Notes: a model not told the origin generated them from the letters alone. A stretch of DNA of 64,000 nt from Leptospira kmetyi serovar Malaysia str. Bejo-Iso9 (GCF_000243735.2 NZ_AHMP02000004.1:31001-95000), one strand, 5' to 3'. Counted from the first letter of the stretch, positions 20,927 to 33,400 are shown. Numbers and translations are program-made.

Positions 20927-22194
20927 GCGATCTTTTTACAAAGAAGCCGATTCCGCCGCTCGCTCATAAAATCCGTCCTTCCAACTTCGAAGACGTAATT
21001 GGTCAAACAAGAGCCACAAAACAACTCGTCAATTATCGTTCTCCCGTATCCATCATACTCTACGGACCGCCCGGCACCGGCAAATCCACGTTAGCCGGAA
21101 TTCTATGCAGAAAATGGAATCTTCCCTACGTGGAATACAACGCCGTATCCACGGGAGTCGCCGAAATCAAAAAACTTTTGGAAAGAGCGGAAAGGGAAGG
21201 AACGATTCTTCTTTTCTTGGACGAGATCCATCGTTTCAGCGCGTCTCAACAGGACAGTCTTTTGAAAGGAGTGGAAACGGGGCATCTCGTGTTGATCGGA
21301 GCCACGACCGAAAATCCGGCGTTTCGAATCACAAGACCTCTTTTATCCAGATGTCAGATCCTAAAGATAGAACCTCTTTCCCTGGAGGAACAATCCTCCC
21401 TTTTGGAAAGAGGAATTCAAAATTTGGCATATTCCATAAATCTAAACAAGGACGCCAAGGAAACTCTGATCCGGTTTTCGGGCGGGGACGGAAGAAAACT
21501 TCTCTCCAATCTCGAGGGAATCAGTTTCAGTTTTCCGGAGAATCATACGATCACACAAGCCGACGTGGAGGAATATCTCGAAAGCCGCGTGATCGAATAC
21601 GATAAAAGCGGAGAATCGCACTACGACGTGATTTCCGCGTTTATCAAATCCGTACGCGGAAGCGATCCCGACGCGGCGTTATACTATCTTGCGGTTTTAC
21701 TCGAAGGCGGAGAAGATCCGCTTTTTATTATGCGAAGACTGATCATTCTCGCGAGCGAAGACGTAGGAAACGCTTCCATCAACGGATTGCCCTTGGCGGT
21801 TTCCGGCTTACACGCGTTAGAGGCGATCGGAATGCCGGAAGGAAGATTGATTCTCGCGCACGTAACCACGTTTCTTGCGTCTTGTCCGAAATCGAACGCG
21901 AGTTATAAAGGAATCGGAGCGGCTCTTTCTTTCGTAAGAGAAAAAGGAACGGGGATTCAAATTCCGAACCGTCTTAGAAACGCTCCCACCTTCTTACACA
22001 AAAAAGAAGGAGCCTCCCAAGGTTATATTTATCCCCACGATTTCGGCGGATTTAAGGAACAAAATTATTTCCCGGATCAGTTCGCGGACGATCCGCCTCG
22101 TTTTTATTTTCCAACCGGAAACGGAGCAGAATTGAAACTCAAAGAATACTTGGATAAGGTTTGGGAAAAAACTCCCTGGAAGAAAGGAAGCTGA
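20923..22194 (+). CDS. rarA: Replication-associated recombination protein A (RarA/MgsA AAA+ ATPase)
   Basis: RarA acts at stalled replication forks. The 423-residue protein has Walker [10 protein letters not shown] (about 48-56), Walker [10 protein letters not shown], sensor 1 GATTENPAF and the arginine-finger region RPLLSRCQ. The C-terminal tetramerisation part contains [17 protein letters not shown] and the family-typical GYIYPHDF. The TTG start at 20923 overlaps the stop of the Cys-rich protein gene. It lies in a DNA-repair neighbourhood with mutL. Confidence 0.96.
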   Translation: MSDLFTKKPIPPLAHKIRPSNFEDVIGQTRATKQLVNYRSPVSIILYGPPGTGKSTLAGILCRKWNLPYVEYNAVSTGVAEIKKLLERAEREGTILLFLDEIHRFSASQQDSLLKGVETGHLVLIGATTENPAFRITRPLLSRCQILKIEPLSLEEQSSLLERGIQNLAYSINLNKDAKETLIRFSGGDGRKLLSNLEGISFSFPENHTITQADVEEYLESRVIEYDKSGESHYDVISAFIKSVRGSDPDAALYYLAVLLEGGEDPLFIMRRLIILASEDVGNASINGLPLAVSGLHALEAIGMPEGRLILAHVTTFLASCPKSNASYKGIGAALSFVREKGTGIQIPNRLRNAPTFLHKKEGASQGYIYPHDFGGFKEQNYFPDQFADDPPRFYFPTGNGAELKLKEYLDKVWEKTPWKKGS

Positions 22195-22374
22195 TTATTT
22201 GTCGTAGAGTTCCGGGCGAACTTTGACTTGTTTCGTTTTGGATTCCAGTACTTGGAAACCGGTTTCCGTTTCGTTCGCGTTTCGACTCGAGTCCGAGTTC
22301 CAATGATACGCCACCGCGTGTTGGTTTTGGATCGGCTCTTTTATTTTTTTGTGTTTATACTCAGAATTGAACAT
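22195..22374 (-). CDS. Small hydrophilic protein, 59 aa
   Basis: I do not recognise this protein. It is hydrophilic and starts MFNSEYKHKKIKEPIQNQ. The frame could begin as far up as 22527, but ATG at 22374 is preceded by AAGGAGG five bases upstream, the best ribosome binding site in the window, so the short form is preferred. Immediately upstream of that site is a GGTC-TTAC-GACC hairpin, repeated 114 nt earlier in the leader. The gene converges on the rarA end with no gap. Confidence 0.6.
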   Translation of the reverse strand: MFNSEYKHKKIKEPIQNQHAVAYHWNSDSSRNANETETGFQVLESKTKQVKVRPELYDK

Positions 22375-22386
22375 TTTTCCTCCTTG

Positions 22387-22398
22387 GGTCGTAAGACC
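22387..22398 (-). promoter_or_regulatory. GGTC-TTAC-GACC hairpin next to the ribosome binding site of the 59-aa gene
   Basis: A 12-base palindrome ending two bases before the AAGGAGG of the downstream small gene. An identical copy lies at 22501-22512. Its placement could let a protein or small RNA control translation. Confidence 0.45.
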
Positions 22399-22500
22399 GC
22401 CAAGGTTTAGTAATCGTTTCGTGCTTTTCGGTAAAAATCTAAATCTTTTTTTTAAAGATAGAATGGCGATTCCGTTACAAAACGGTTTAATCGCGCAATG

Positions 22501-22512
22501 GGTCGTAAGACC
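22501..22512 (-). promoter_or_regulatory. Second GGTC-TTAC-GACC palindrome
   Basis: Shares a 15-base identity (CGGTCTTACGACCCA) with the copy at 22387-22398. It lies about 140 bp upstream of the 59-aa gene, either in its leader or as a DNA operator. Confidence 0.45.
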
Positions 22513-22590
22513 GGACCCGAACTGCAAAGAAAAATCGAACCTTTTCTAAGATCGACGTTTTGTCGGTCCAAATAAAACGAGGCTCTTTTT

Positions 22591-23694
22591 TTAGTTGAAT
22601 TCTTTTTCCAAAGCGGAAAGAACTCGGTCGTTTTGTTCCGGTCTTCCGATCGTGATTCGAAGCGCGTTTAAGTCGTAACTTTTCAAGTCGCGTAGAATGA
22701 TTCCCTGACGTAAAAGAGACTGCGAGATTTCGGAGGACGTTCTGCCGTGTTTTCTTGCAAAAAACGTAATGAAGTTCGCGTACGAATTCGCAAATTCTAT
22801 ACTTTGTTCCGAAGCGAATTTTTCGTATCGTTTCATTTCGTTTAGATTGATTTCCAGATAAGAATCGACGTGGGACTCGTTCTTCAACGCTTCGGTCGCG
22901 GCGAGCGCGGAAAGATTTGCGACGCTGAAAGGAGGGCGCATCTTATACAGATTGGAAATTAATTCCTTACTTCCGATTCCGTAACCGATTCTCATACCGC
23001 CGAGTCCGTAGACTTTTGAAAAGGTTCCCGTGTAAAAAACGTTCGGAAAAAGATCGGTGACTTCCTTTGCCGGAATGAACTTGTCCTCGTTCTTTTTTTT
23101 GCCGAATTCCATATAAGCCGCGTCAATGACGACTAACGTATCCGGGGAAATCTTTCTTAAAAATTCGTAAACGTCCGATTTGGAAAGCGCGTCTCCCACC
23201 GGGTTGGACGGAGTACATAAGAAGATGATCTTCGGACGAACCGACTCCGCAAGATCCAAAAATGCGTTTAGATCGTGTTCGATCGTTTCCGTGGAATGAA
23301 CCTTCGCGCCGCATTGAAGCGCGTAGATCTTATACATCGCGAACGTGATCCGATTGATCAAAATCGGATCTCCCGGACTCAAAACGCATCTGCACGCGAA
23401 ATCCAAAACCTGATCGCTTCCGTTTCCGGGAATGATCCGATCCGGGGTGACTCCGAACTTGGAGGCAAGCGCGGTTTTCAAATCCAAATAAGAATCGTCC
23501 GGATAATACGACATCGTGGACGCCGCGTTTCGAATCGCTTCCACAACCGCCGGGGCCGTGCCGAACGGATTTTCGTTGGAACCTAGTTTGACGACGTCCT
23601 TCGGATCGATCCCGAATTCTCGGACCACGAGTTCGATGGGTTTGCCTGCTTCGTAACTTTTGAGCGAGCTTAGAATGGGTTGAAATGGGATCAT
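22591..23694 (-). CDS. hisC: Histidinol-phosphate aminotransferase
   Basis: HisC converts imidazole acetol-phosphate and glutamate to histidinol-phosphate in histidine synthesis. The 367-residue protein has [10 protein letters not shown] (N-terminal family motif), [17 protein letters not shown] and the PLP lysine in [16 protein letters not shown]. Arg in [11 protein letters not shown] near the end binds substrate. ATG at 23694 follows GGGAGTAG. No other his gene is adjacent, so histidine genes are dispersed. An aspartate/aromatic preference cannot be excluded. Confidence 0.93.
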   Translation of the reverse strand: MIPFQPILSSLKSYEAGKPIELVVREFGIDPKDVVKLGSNENPFGTAPAVVEAIRNAASTMSYYPDDSYLDLKTALASKFGVTPDRIIPGNGSDQVLDFACRCVLSPGDPILINRITFAMYKIYALQCGAKVHSTETIEHDLNAFLDLAESVRPKIIFLCTPSNPVGDALSKSDVYEFLRKISPDTLVVIDAAYMEFGKKKNEDKFIPAKEVTDLFPNVFYTGTFSKVYGLGGMRIGYGIGSKELISNLYKMRPPFSVANLSALAATEALKNESHVDSYLEINLNEMKRYEKFASEQSIEFANSYANFITFFARKHGRTSSEISQSLLRQGIILRDLKSYDLNALRITIGRPEQNDRVLSALEKEFN

Positions 23695-23846
23695 CTACTC
23701 CCATGCTTTTTTGAGGAAAAAATTTGGGAATCGATTTAAGAATAAATTCGCGTAGGACTCGGAAAAATAATTTCGGTTCGTTGTATTCCCGATTTTTTTC
23801 CCTCTAATCCTAAGTATTCGTTCAATATAAAGAATCTGGTATCAAG

Positions 23847-24017
23847 ATGAAAGACACGCAGTTACGCAGAGAAATGGAAGAAGAGATTTTAGATCGTTTA
23901 GAGGACTTTTCAAACGGAGAAATTCTGATCCAGGAAATTCTCAAGTCGTTCGAAAACTTCGATCGAGCGTTAGGAAGTACGGTTCAAGAACTCTTTCCCC
24001 TGGACGACAAGGAATAA
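23847..24017 (+). CDS. Small acidic protein, 56 aa
   Basis: A short frame starting MKDTQLRREMEEEILDRLED and ending in PLDDKE. It is strongly acidic and helical by appearance. I do not recognise it. It stops one base before the convergent M48 protease gene and has codon use like its neighbours; its ribosome binding site is weak. Confidence 0.5.
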   Translation: MKDTQLRREMEEEILDRLEDFSNGEILIQEILKSFENFDRALGSTVQELFPLDDKE

Positions 24018-25175
24018 TTAAGAACAACTTTCTCGAATCGATTTCCAAGAATCGATACGGATTCCCCTTTGCTTTCCGGGAAGACGCTTCGCATACTCTT
24101 TTGCCCTTCGGATTCTACTTTGATTGTCTGGATGTGTGCTCAACCAATCCACAATTTTTTCGGCGTTCCATTCTTTTTCGTCCTTCCGGGTCGACTTATC
24201 GTTTTTGGTTTGGGAAGAATTTTTCGAAACCTTCGATTCTTCCCTTTCGAAAAAATCGATAAAACCTCCGAGACCGACTCCCGATTTTTTTAAGATATCG
24301 AAGGCTTGTTCGTCCGCTTCCTCTTCGAATTCCCTCGAATACCTAAGAACGGTTAACGTGTTCACGATTTCCGTGATCGTCTCCAAGGTTCCTATGTCGT
24401 CGAATCCGATTCCGATCGAAAGTTTGATTACGAGCGATATTCCCAAAAGACGGATCATCTGACGGATTCCGTGACGGCTTTCGACGTGGGAAATTTCGTG
24501 AGCGAGTATGGCCGCGATTTCTTCGGGGCTTTCCGATTCCTCGATCAAACCCGAGAACACGTAGATTCTTCCTCCCGGAAGTGCGAATGCGTTTATATCA
24601 GAAGTTCTTAATATTTTAATGGAGAATTTATCCCTCGTTTTCGGCGACACGATCGTGTTGCGGATCTTGTTCACGCTTTCGCGCAGTTTCGGATTCTTAC
24701 ATTCGGGGTAGTTTGTTTCGAATCGTTTCGAGATCATTTCTCCGAGTGCTTTGTCCGCCGATTCCGGAACGAGAACGTAGATTTGATCGAGTTTGTTTAA
24801 AATCAGAAATCCGATTCCGAACGCGAGAAGTCCTGCGATCAAAATCTGTTGAAACGCGGGAAGCAAAAGAAATCGGGAAAGAAGTCCTTTTAAATCCGTT
24901 CCGAGTTTTCGTTTTCTGTATTTCTGAAGGAGATCCGCCTTTTCCTTCGAGAAGAACGTGAAGATGAGATCGTTTCCGAGTTCATGATGATCCGCGAGTT
25001 CGAGTCTGTATTCGTTTCCCAGCTTTTCCAGGGAACGGATTTGTGTATAAGAAAAATGGAATGTATTGTTTTCTTCCGAGTTCGTTTCTGCTACGAAGCT
25101 GAATCCGGTTTCGTTCGGAACCAAATTTCCCGAAACCGGTTTTGCGGATTTACCGTCGTAGTAAAGGTCGGGCAC
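24018..25175 (-). CDS. M48 family metalloprotease, membrane-anchored
   Basis: A 385-residue protease with HEISHVESRHG (HExxH zinc site) and the third ligand in EEEADEQAFD. A transmembrane segment lies at about 125-150 (ILIAGLLAFGIGFLIL), preceded by an N-terminal beta-rich domain (LYYDGKSAKPVSGNL) found in front of some M48 proteases. GTG at 25175 is chosen: it sits just after the stop of the DUF898 gene, and a longer frame would run into that gene. Residues after the catalytic region are periplasmic, with a charged linker. It probably acts in envelope protein quality control, like BepA/YfgC. Confidence 0.88.
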   Translation of the reverse strand: MPDLYYDGKSAKPVSGNLVPNETGFSFVAETNSEENNTFHFSYTQIRSLEKLGNEYRLELADHHELGNDLIFTFFSKEKADLLQKYRKRKLGTDLKGLLSRFLLLPAFQQILIAGLLAFGIGFLILNKLDQIYVLVPESADKALGEMISKRFETNYPECKNPKLRESVNKIRNTIVSPKTRDKFSIKILRTSDINAFALPGGRIYVFSGLIEESESPEEIAAILAHEISHVESRHGIRQMIRLLGISLVIKLSIGIGFDDIGTLETITEIVNTLTVLRYSREFEEEADEQAFDILKKSGVGLGGFIDFFEREESKVSKNSSQTKNDKSTRKDEKEWNAEKIVDWLSTHPDNQSRIRRAKEYAKRLPGKQRGIRIDSWKSIRESCS

Positions 25176-25176
25176 C

Positions 25177-26139
25177 TTAGTTTCCGAACACGGAACTGAT
25201 CGCTTCTCCGGCTTCCTGCAATCCGTCCGCCAACGCGTTCGCATACGGATCTTTTACGCTTTGAATCGCGGATAAGTTCGGAGAGGATTCCAAAGATAAC
25301 GCTTCCGTAAAAATTCTCATGGAGCGAAGATACGCCCAGGGAATTCCGATCCCCAAAGTGAACACGACTAAAAAGATCGAAATGAACGCGTTGAGAAAAA
25401 CCGTTCCTCCTTTGAGATCGGAGCGGAAAGAAATTTCCTGAAACTTCGTGTGATTCCAAAAATAGTTATGAAGATTCGCTTCGAACCAGAAGAGATAAAT
25501 TCCCGCGGTAAACGGAGTGAAAAAGATTCCCTTGAGATAAATGAAGAATAATTCCTTTCCCTTTCCGTGATACTGAAAGTCCGCGTTTCCCAAATGAGAA
25601 TGTTCTACGAAGAATTTTTCGAGTTTGTTGTAAAACCAAGGAGAATAGATTCCGAGCGTAACTAAGGATAAAAGCGCGTTCGGAATAAAAAGTCTCACGA
25701 GATGTCTTACCTTTCCGCTGAATCGAAACCGGATATTGTTAAACGAAGTTCTACTTAGGAAATACCTTCTCGATCCGATCGCGATATACGGGATCGCGAG
25801 AAGAATACTGGAATATAAAAGAAGAGTGAAAAGAATCGTAGCCCAAAGTCCGAGTTTGCCGCTTAAAAAAAACAGACCCGCAAAGACCAAACCGAAAAGA
25901 GCGATGATTCCCATTCCTTTTAGGAATCCGATAAAATTCTCCTTACCGGTTCCGTGATAATCGAATCTCTGATTTTGAAACAACAGATGTCTGTGAATGA
26001 ATTTTTGAGTATTTACCTTGGCCCAAAAATAATAAACGCCCGCAGTGATGATCGTAAAGAATATATTCTTAAGATAAATGAGAAACAGTTCTTCTGCCTT
26101 TGCATCGAGTGAAAAACGATTTGCCGATTCGGGCCGCAT
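25177..26139 (-). CDS. DUF898 (YjgN-like) membrane protein
   Basis: A 320-residue protein with repeated units of the form GKE-x-F-x2-YLKGxFFTxxTxGIYxFW, each with one or two membrane helices. This is the DUF898/YjgN family, a small integral membrane family of unknown function. ATG at 26139 has AGGAGACCACT before it. It is translationally linked to the M48 protease gene, whose GTG starts two bases after this stop codon (TAAGGTG). The two probably act together in the membrane. Confidence 0.9.
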   Translation of the reverse strand: MRPESANRFSLDAKAEELFLIYLKNIFFTIITAGVYYFWAKVNTQKFIHRHLLFQNQRFDYHGTGKENFIGFLKGMGIIALFGLVFAGLFFLSGKLGLWATILFTLLLYSSILLAIPYIAIGSRRYFLSRTSFNNIRFRFSGKVRHLVRLFIPNALLSLVTLGIYSPWFYNKLEKFFVEHSHLGNADFQYHGKGKELFFIYLKGIFFTPFTAGIYLFWFEANLHNYFWNHTKFQEISFRSDLKGGTVFLNAFISIFLVVFTLGIGIPWAYLRSMRIFTEALSLESSPNLSAIQSVKDPYANALADGLQEAGEAISSVFGN

Positions 26140-26220
26140 AGTGGTCTCCTAAACTTGTAGATCGATCAGGATAGCGGCCGATTCTTTTCGTTCAAGAAAA
26201 AAATTTCCGCGCCGCCCCGT

Positions 26221-27831
26221 TTAGGCAGTGAGCTTCCGATATGTGGAAACGAAGTCCTCGAAAAACTTGGATTGATCGAGGGCGTAATCCAATACCATCG
26301 CTCTGGTTTCGTCGTTTTTCAAAAGTTCCCGGTCGTTCGGGATCAATAGAGGGCCTTCGAGTCCGGCCTTGAGAAGAACGTGAAAGTAACTATTGTCGAA
26401 GTTATACGGATTCGACGTAAGAGATTCGTTGCCGAGCCATCCGATCGTACGCGCGCCCGAAATCAAAACCAGATCCCGAACTCCGAGTTTCATCTTTTGA
26501 AGACAAGGAAGCTGATCCTTTTGCGTCTGCATGCCCAAGGGAAGAATCTGAACGACTTCGTTTATCAATTCGTCCTTTCTTCCGGATTCGATCGCGATTC
26601 TCGGTCCTCCCGATTTTTCGATCGCGACCGCTCCCGCGAGCGCGAGAAAATCCGCGAACGAAATCGGAACCTGGGAACGTTCCACAAACGTTTCTTTGGC
26701 TTCTTTGATTTGATAATAATTCTGAACGAGATCTCCGTTTTCCGGAAGTTTGGCGAAGTCTCGAAAGGATTCCGCGGCGGACAATCCGATCCATTCGTTC
26801 TTTTCGTTAAAGAGAGAAGAAAGATGATACACGAGTTTCAACCAGCTTCCCGTTTCCCGTACGAGTATGATTCTTCGGAGCGCGTTTCTCGCTTCTTCCC
26901 AAGCGTTCACGCTCGCTTTTTTGCGGATCTCCCGGATCTCGTAGAGTTTATATTCTCCCGTTTTTCCCTTGAGTTGTGTGGAGAAGGTTCTTCCTTTGAG
27001 AACTCTTTCCTTGATCTGTTCGTACAGAGATTCGGAGATAAGAACGGAAGTTCCTGCCTTTTTCGTTTTCGATTCGATCCGACTCGCTATGTTGACCGAA
27101 TCTCCGATCGCGGTGTAAGACATGTTCGCGGGATGTCCTAATTGTCCTAATATGCAAGTTCCGTAATGTACTCCGACTCCGATCCGAAACGTTGTGTGAA
27201 AATGCGACTTTAGATATTCGTTCAAAGAATAGAGTTCCAACTCCATTTCCTTCGCGGCTCGAAGTGCGGAAAGACATACCTCTTCGGGAGATCCTCCTTC
27301 CACTCCGAACAACGCCATCAATCCGTCCCCGATATACTTGTCGATTTTTCCGCCGTGTTTTAATACGATATCTCCCATCTTGTAGAAGTATCGATTGAGA
27401 ATATGGATCACGTCGTAGGGAAGATGCGATTCCGAAAAACCGGTGAAGTCCCGAATATCGCTGAACAAAATCGCGATCTCCTTTTCTTCTCCCGAAGTTT
27501 CCGCAGAACCGGGAATGGTGAGATTGTAATCCTCGTCGTCCAAGACGATTCTTCTGACTCGAACGTCCCCTAAAACCTTGGCTTGGCAAGCGAGTCGAAC
27601 CGCCTCGGGAAAGCCTTTCTTTTGCGACAGATCTTTTTCTTTTTGTTCCGGTTCGGATAAATTGGAAGGATTTTCCAAAACTAAGACGCGGCAAGTGGAA
27701 CAACGAGCGTTTCCTCCGCAAGCGTGCGTATGAGGAATCGAATTCGATAGACTAATTTCCAACAGGCTCTGGGGCGCGGAATTTTCAGGTAAACTAATTT
27801 CTTTTTCGTTTTCGAAATTTACGAGAATCAT
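26221..27831 (-). CDS. Ferredoxin - adenylate cyclase - degenerate haem-peroxidase fusion
   Basis: A 536-residue soluble protein with three domains. Residues 1-100 form an adrenodoxin-type [2Fe-2S] ferredoxin: Cys38, Cys44, Cys47 (C-x5-C-x2-C) and Cys82. Residues 117-300 form a class III cyclase with metal ligands Asp125 and Asp169, adenine-specifying Lys165 and Thr240, and transition-state Asn247 and Arg251, so it should make cAMP. Residues ~310-536 match ascorbate-type class I peroxidase: [39 protein letters not shown]. The proximal haem ligand in SGA-H-T is Arg461 and the distal Arg is Lys332, though distal His336 remains. Catalytic peroxidase activity is unlikely; a haem or redox sensor role is inference. 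ATG follows GGAAGG. Confidence 0.9.
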   Translation of the reverse strand: MILVNFENEKEISLPENSAPQSLLEISLSNSIPHTHACGGNARCSTCRVLVLENPSNLSEPEQKEKDLSQKKGFPEAVRLACQAKVLGDVRVRRIVLDDEDYNLTIPGSAETSGEEKEIAILFSDIRDFTGFSESHLPYDVIHILNRYFYKMGDIVLKHGGKIDKYIGDGLMALFGVEGGSPEEVCLSALRAAKEMELELYSLNEYLKSHFHTTFRIGVGVHYGTCILGQLGHPANMSYTAIGDSVNIASRIESKTKKAGTSVLISESLYEQIKERVLKGRTFSTQLKGKTGEYKLYEIREIRKKASVNAWEEARNALRRIILVRETGSWLKLVYHLSSLFNEKNEWIGLSAAESFRDFAKLPENGDLVQNYYQIKEAKETFVERSQVPISFADFLALAGAVAIEKSGGPRIAIESGRKDELINEVVQILPLGMQTQKDQLPCLQKMKLGVRDLVLISGARTIGWLGNESLTSNPYNFDNSYFHVLLKAGLEGPLLIPNDRELLKNDETRAMVLDYALDQSKFFEDFVSTYRKLTA

Positions 27832-28026
27832 TAAAACCTTCCGGATTTGACGGGGATATAAAAAAATAATTGGCGTCTTATATGGAAGAGTAGAATTGCG
27901 GACTCGGTTGTCAATAGAAGAACTCGACCGAACGTTGCGGAGCGGCTTCCCGAAAAAACTAACGCGAGTTTGCGGGGATCGGAAGTGAAAACATTGTTAA
28001 ACGAATTATTGTTTTAGGATCGCTGA

Positions 28027-29736
<1,710 letters not shown>

Positions 29737-29791
29737 CGTTGTTTGTCGTTTTTTTCCAAAATTCGCTTGCCATTATTTTTTTTCCAAATAA

Positions 29792-29812
29792 CGTAACGCC
29801 TTGCGTTTTTTG
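29792..29812 (+). terminator. Weak terminator between the two response regulator genes
   Basis: AACGC-CTT-GCGTT followed by TTTT, 55 bp after the stop of the EAL gene. The stem is only five base pairs. Confidence 0.35.
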
Positions 29813-29857
29813 CCAAATAGGTGAGTCGAATAGAATAGGTGAGGGTGAGTACTTCAG

Positions 29858-30247
29858 TTGGATAAGGCGATTCTTTTTGTAGACGATGAAGCTCTGATCC
29901 TGATGAGCATGAAGTCCCAGGTAAAACGTCATCTGGGAGACGGGTACAGGTACGAAACGGCTCTGGACGCCGGTGAGGCTTGGCAGATTATCGAAGAATT
30001 AATTCACGAAGACGTAAGAATTCTGATCATCATTTCGGATTGGCTGATGCCGAACGTAAAGGGCGACGAATTCCTAAGACAAGTGCACAGTAAATATCCG
30101 GACATTCAAAAAGTGATCGTGACCGGTCACGCGGACGATTCGTCCATCGAAGCCCTCAAGAAAGAAATCAATCTTCGTTCTTATCTCAAAAAACCTTGGG
30201 ACGAACGAGAACTCGTTTCCACAATTACCACTGCATTAGAAGGTTGA
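29858..30247 (+). CDS. Single-domain response regulator (REC)
   Basis: A 129-residue stand-alone receiver. Asp9/Asp10 and Asp61 (IISDWLMPNVKGDE) are the acidic pocket and phosphorylation site; TGH and LKKPWD carry the switch Thr and conserved Lys. The sequence closely parallels the receiver of the preceding EAL protein (same MPxVKGDE motif). TTG at 29858 is the only usable start because a TGA lies 12 bases upstream in frame; GGTGAG gives a ribosome binding site. It probably shuttles phosphate to or from the hybrid neighbours, like CheY or Spo0F, which is inference. Confidence 0.9.
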   Translation: MDKAILFVDDEALILMSMKSQVKRHLGDGYRYETALDAGEAWQIIEELIHEDVRILIIISDWLMPNVKGDEFLRQVHSKYPDIQKVIVTGHADDSSIEALKKEINLRSYLKKPWDERELVSTITTALEG

Positions 30248-30256
30248 GCGCGCCCT

Positions 30257-30440
30257 GTCGAACGACCCATTGGAAGTGAGACGCTGAGTTAGGAAGCGTT
30301 TCATTGAGTTTCTTAAACGCGAAAGCGGTTCAAATCAAAAGCCAGCGGAGCGCCTGGCGTTGATCCTCAGCGCAGCCGAGCAAAGCGACCCCAGAACATG
30401 CGATATTATTCTGTCTTAAGCGCAGCCCAGCAAAGGGCCT
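30257..30440. repeat. Intergenic repeat family 2, copy 1
   Basis: The first ~60 bp (TCGAACGACCC, AGTGAGA, CTGAGTT, AGGAAGCGTT, TGAGTTT in order) recur at 39234-39289 downstream of the MCP gene. The remainder, up to the kinase stop, contains GAGCGC/GCGCAGC-rich short inverted segments. It has no open frame and lies between convergent genes. Confidence 0.55.
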
Positions 30441-30458
30441 CACTTCTCGCCTCCAAAC

Positions 30459-33400
30459 TCAACGTTCGATCGGTAAGAATATCTTAAACGAAGTATTACC
30501 GGGAACGCTTGCGAGTTCGATTCTTCCTTCGTGTTTTTGAACGATCTTTTTCACGATGTCCAAACCGAGTCCGCTTCCTTCACCGGGAGCCTTGGTCGTA
30601 AAGAACGGTTCGAAAATTCTTTCCTGAATCTCGTTCGGAATTCCAGGGCCGTTGTCCTTAACTTCCACCATCAATTCTTTCCCGAGATTTTTCAAACGAA
30701 GAAGAATCGTTCCCTTAAACTGCATCGCCTGCAAGGAATTGTAGATAAGATTGGTCCAGATATGCAATAGGTCGTCCGGAAAACAGAGAATCGGTTCCAC
30801 GTCTTCGAAGTCCTTTTGAAGATCCACGCCCTTTTTGAGTTGGTTGTGATAGATCGTAAGAACGGTTTCGATCGTGTCCTTGACCGAAGCGGAGATCTTT
30901 TCCCCGGCGTTGTCGAAGTGGGAAAAGTTTTTCAACGCGTAAAGAATTTTGGAGATTCGATCCACGGCCACTTGAACCGTTTTTGTGTTCCTAAAAAAGT
31001 AGGATTCGAGCGCGGAATATTCCAGGATCAACGCGGATTGTTCCAAAAGGAGAAGAGGAATAAACTTCTCGTTCAATTCTCCCAATCCCATGTCGACTAA
31101 CGTGTCCGCGTAGGAAACCGCGAGTCTTGTGGGGATTTTTTTGGATTCGAGTACGCTCGTGATCGCTTTTTTGCGGTTCCTTTGTTCCATTCCCGTAAAG
31201 TGTTCGTTGCTCTGAATGGCTCGCTCGATGAACTCCGCCGACAATTCCCGCATCTCTTTGTTTAGAGTTCCCATCGCGATCTGAACGTCGGGAAGAAGAG
31301 ATCTGAATCTATTTAAGCATTCTTGAATATTCTGATTGGATGCCTGAACGGCTCCGATCGGGTTGTTGATTTCGTGCGCGATTCCCGCCATCAATTGTCC
31401 GAGCGCGGCCATCTTCTCGGATTGGATCAACTGAGACTGCGTTTTTTTCAGGTTATCCAACGTGTTTTCGAGTTCGTTTTTTTGAATCTCGATCAGTTTG
31501 TTTCGGACACGGATCTCGTCGTTGATGATTCTCAATTCTTCCGCTTCCTTAAACGGAGTCGTGTCCACGATATTGATGGAAAAGAACGTGCTTCCCTTGC
31601 TTACAAACATTCTCTGGCTGATGATGGCAGGAAAAGAATTTCCGTTTTTCTTTTTCGCGACGACTTCGATGGAATCCTTGTTTCCGATCGCGAATTTTTT
31701 TCGCGTGAGTTCGTGGAGCGATTCCTTGGACAACAAACGGGCCACGTTGAGTCCGATCGATTCTTCGGATGTATAACCGAATAATTTCTGAAAGGCCGGG
31801 TTCGAATCCGCGATTCGTATCGTTCCTTTTTCAAGAAGAATGATCGCCTCGTTCGAGAATTGATAGAAGGTTTGAAATCTCGTCTCGGACGCCTTCAATT
31901 CTTCCTCTGCCTTTCTTCTTTCGGTTACGTCGGTTACGGTTCCCACGATACGGATCGGTTTGGAATTCTTATCTCGGAAAAGTTTCGCCTTCGCTTCGAC
32001 CCAGGCGATTTCTCCGTCCGGGAACACGACTCTATGTTGAAAGTATAAGTCGTCTCCTTCAGAGTTTCCTTCGAGTATGTCCTTTAAAAGTTTTTCCATA
32101 CGAGGACGATCGTCTTCGTGTGTTACGTTCCAGATCGTTTGCAGATTGGGTCGAAAGTCTTCCGGTTTGATCTTAAAGATTTGAAACGCCTTTTCGGACC
32201 AGGTCAGTTTATCCTCGTGAATCTCCCAACTCCAACTTCCCATGTTCGCGGCGTTCAACGCGAGTCTGAGTCTTTCCTCGCTTTCTTTGAGTTTTTCCTC
32301 GGCCTTTTTCTTTTCGCCGATATCGATCATCGCTCCCATCATACGGAACGGTTCGTCGTTTTTATCGTATAGAAAAACTCCGCGATCTTCGACCAAAGTA
32401 TATCCGCCGTATTTCGTTCGGAAACGATACGTGGATCGGAACTTGGTCCTTTTGGAAACGGCTTCCTCCAATTCCTGAATGACACGATCGAGATCGTTCG
32501 GATGAAGATACTCGGTCCATTTATCTATATTAAAGTTTTGGAATTCTTCCAGCTTGAATCCGGTTATGGAGAACACCGCGCCCGCCCAAGTGATGTTGCC
32601 CGTGGCTATGTCGTAGTCGTAGACGATGCTACCCGTTTGTTCCGCGACGGTTCTGTATCGGTCTTCGCTGGCTCTGAGTTCCCGTTCCTTCAAAACGTTT
32701 TCGGTGATGTCGGTTACGAGAAAAACGAGGGAAACAATTTCCCCGTCCTGATTTTTTACCGGAGAACCGTTTACGGAAAGATACTTGATCTGTTTTTCCG
32801 AAGTGACGATGGAATGTCTGATGTCGTATACGGGTTTGCCGGTTCGCATAACAACGGTAAACGGTTGGTCTTCCTCCTTCCATTCGCCGCCGTCGAGGGA
32901 CTTCGCTTCCCATTGTTTCGAGTTGTAGCTTCTGGAAGTGATGTCTTCGAGTTGGATTCCGAGTACGTGTTCGGAACTTTTGTTGGCGTAAAGAATTTTG
33001 CCTTTCGGACTTAAGACCACGATGGACGTCGCGCTATTTTCCGTGATGGAGGAAAGAAGATCGCGTTCTTGAGTCAATTCTTCCTCGACTCTTTTTCTTT
33101 CGAGGGCGTTCATTACGATTTCGGCGAAGTTTCTTAGCAGTTGATTCTCGAGCGCGTCGAAATCCGCTTCCTTTTTAACGCCGACTTTTTCGGAACCGAA
33201 GCCGAGTCTTCCTCTGAGTTTACCGCCGATCAAAAGCGGAACCGCGGTAAAGGATTCGATTCCGTTGCTCGTTAGAAGAAGACGATCCGAAGTAGCGTCT
33301 TTGGGAAGATCGTCCACCTTTTCGATCTTCGCGATTCTTTCGGCCTTCATCTCGGTCGTAAAAAAACTATGAGGATCGATTGCGTCGACCTGATTCAGGG

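Noticed and set aside
22375..22527. N-terminal extension of the 59-aa gene to 110 aa
   Set aside because: The ideal ribosome binding site directly before ATG 22374 and the hairpin repeats in the upstream part favour the short form.
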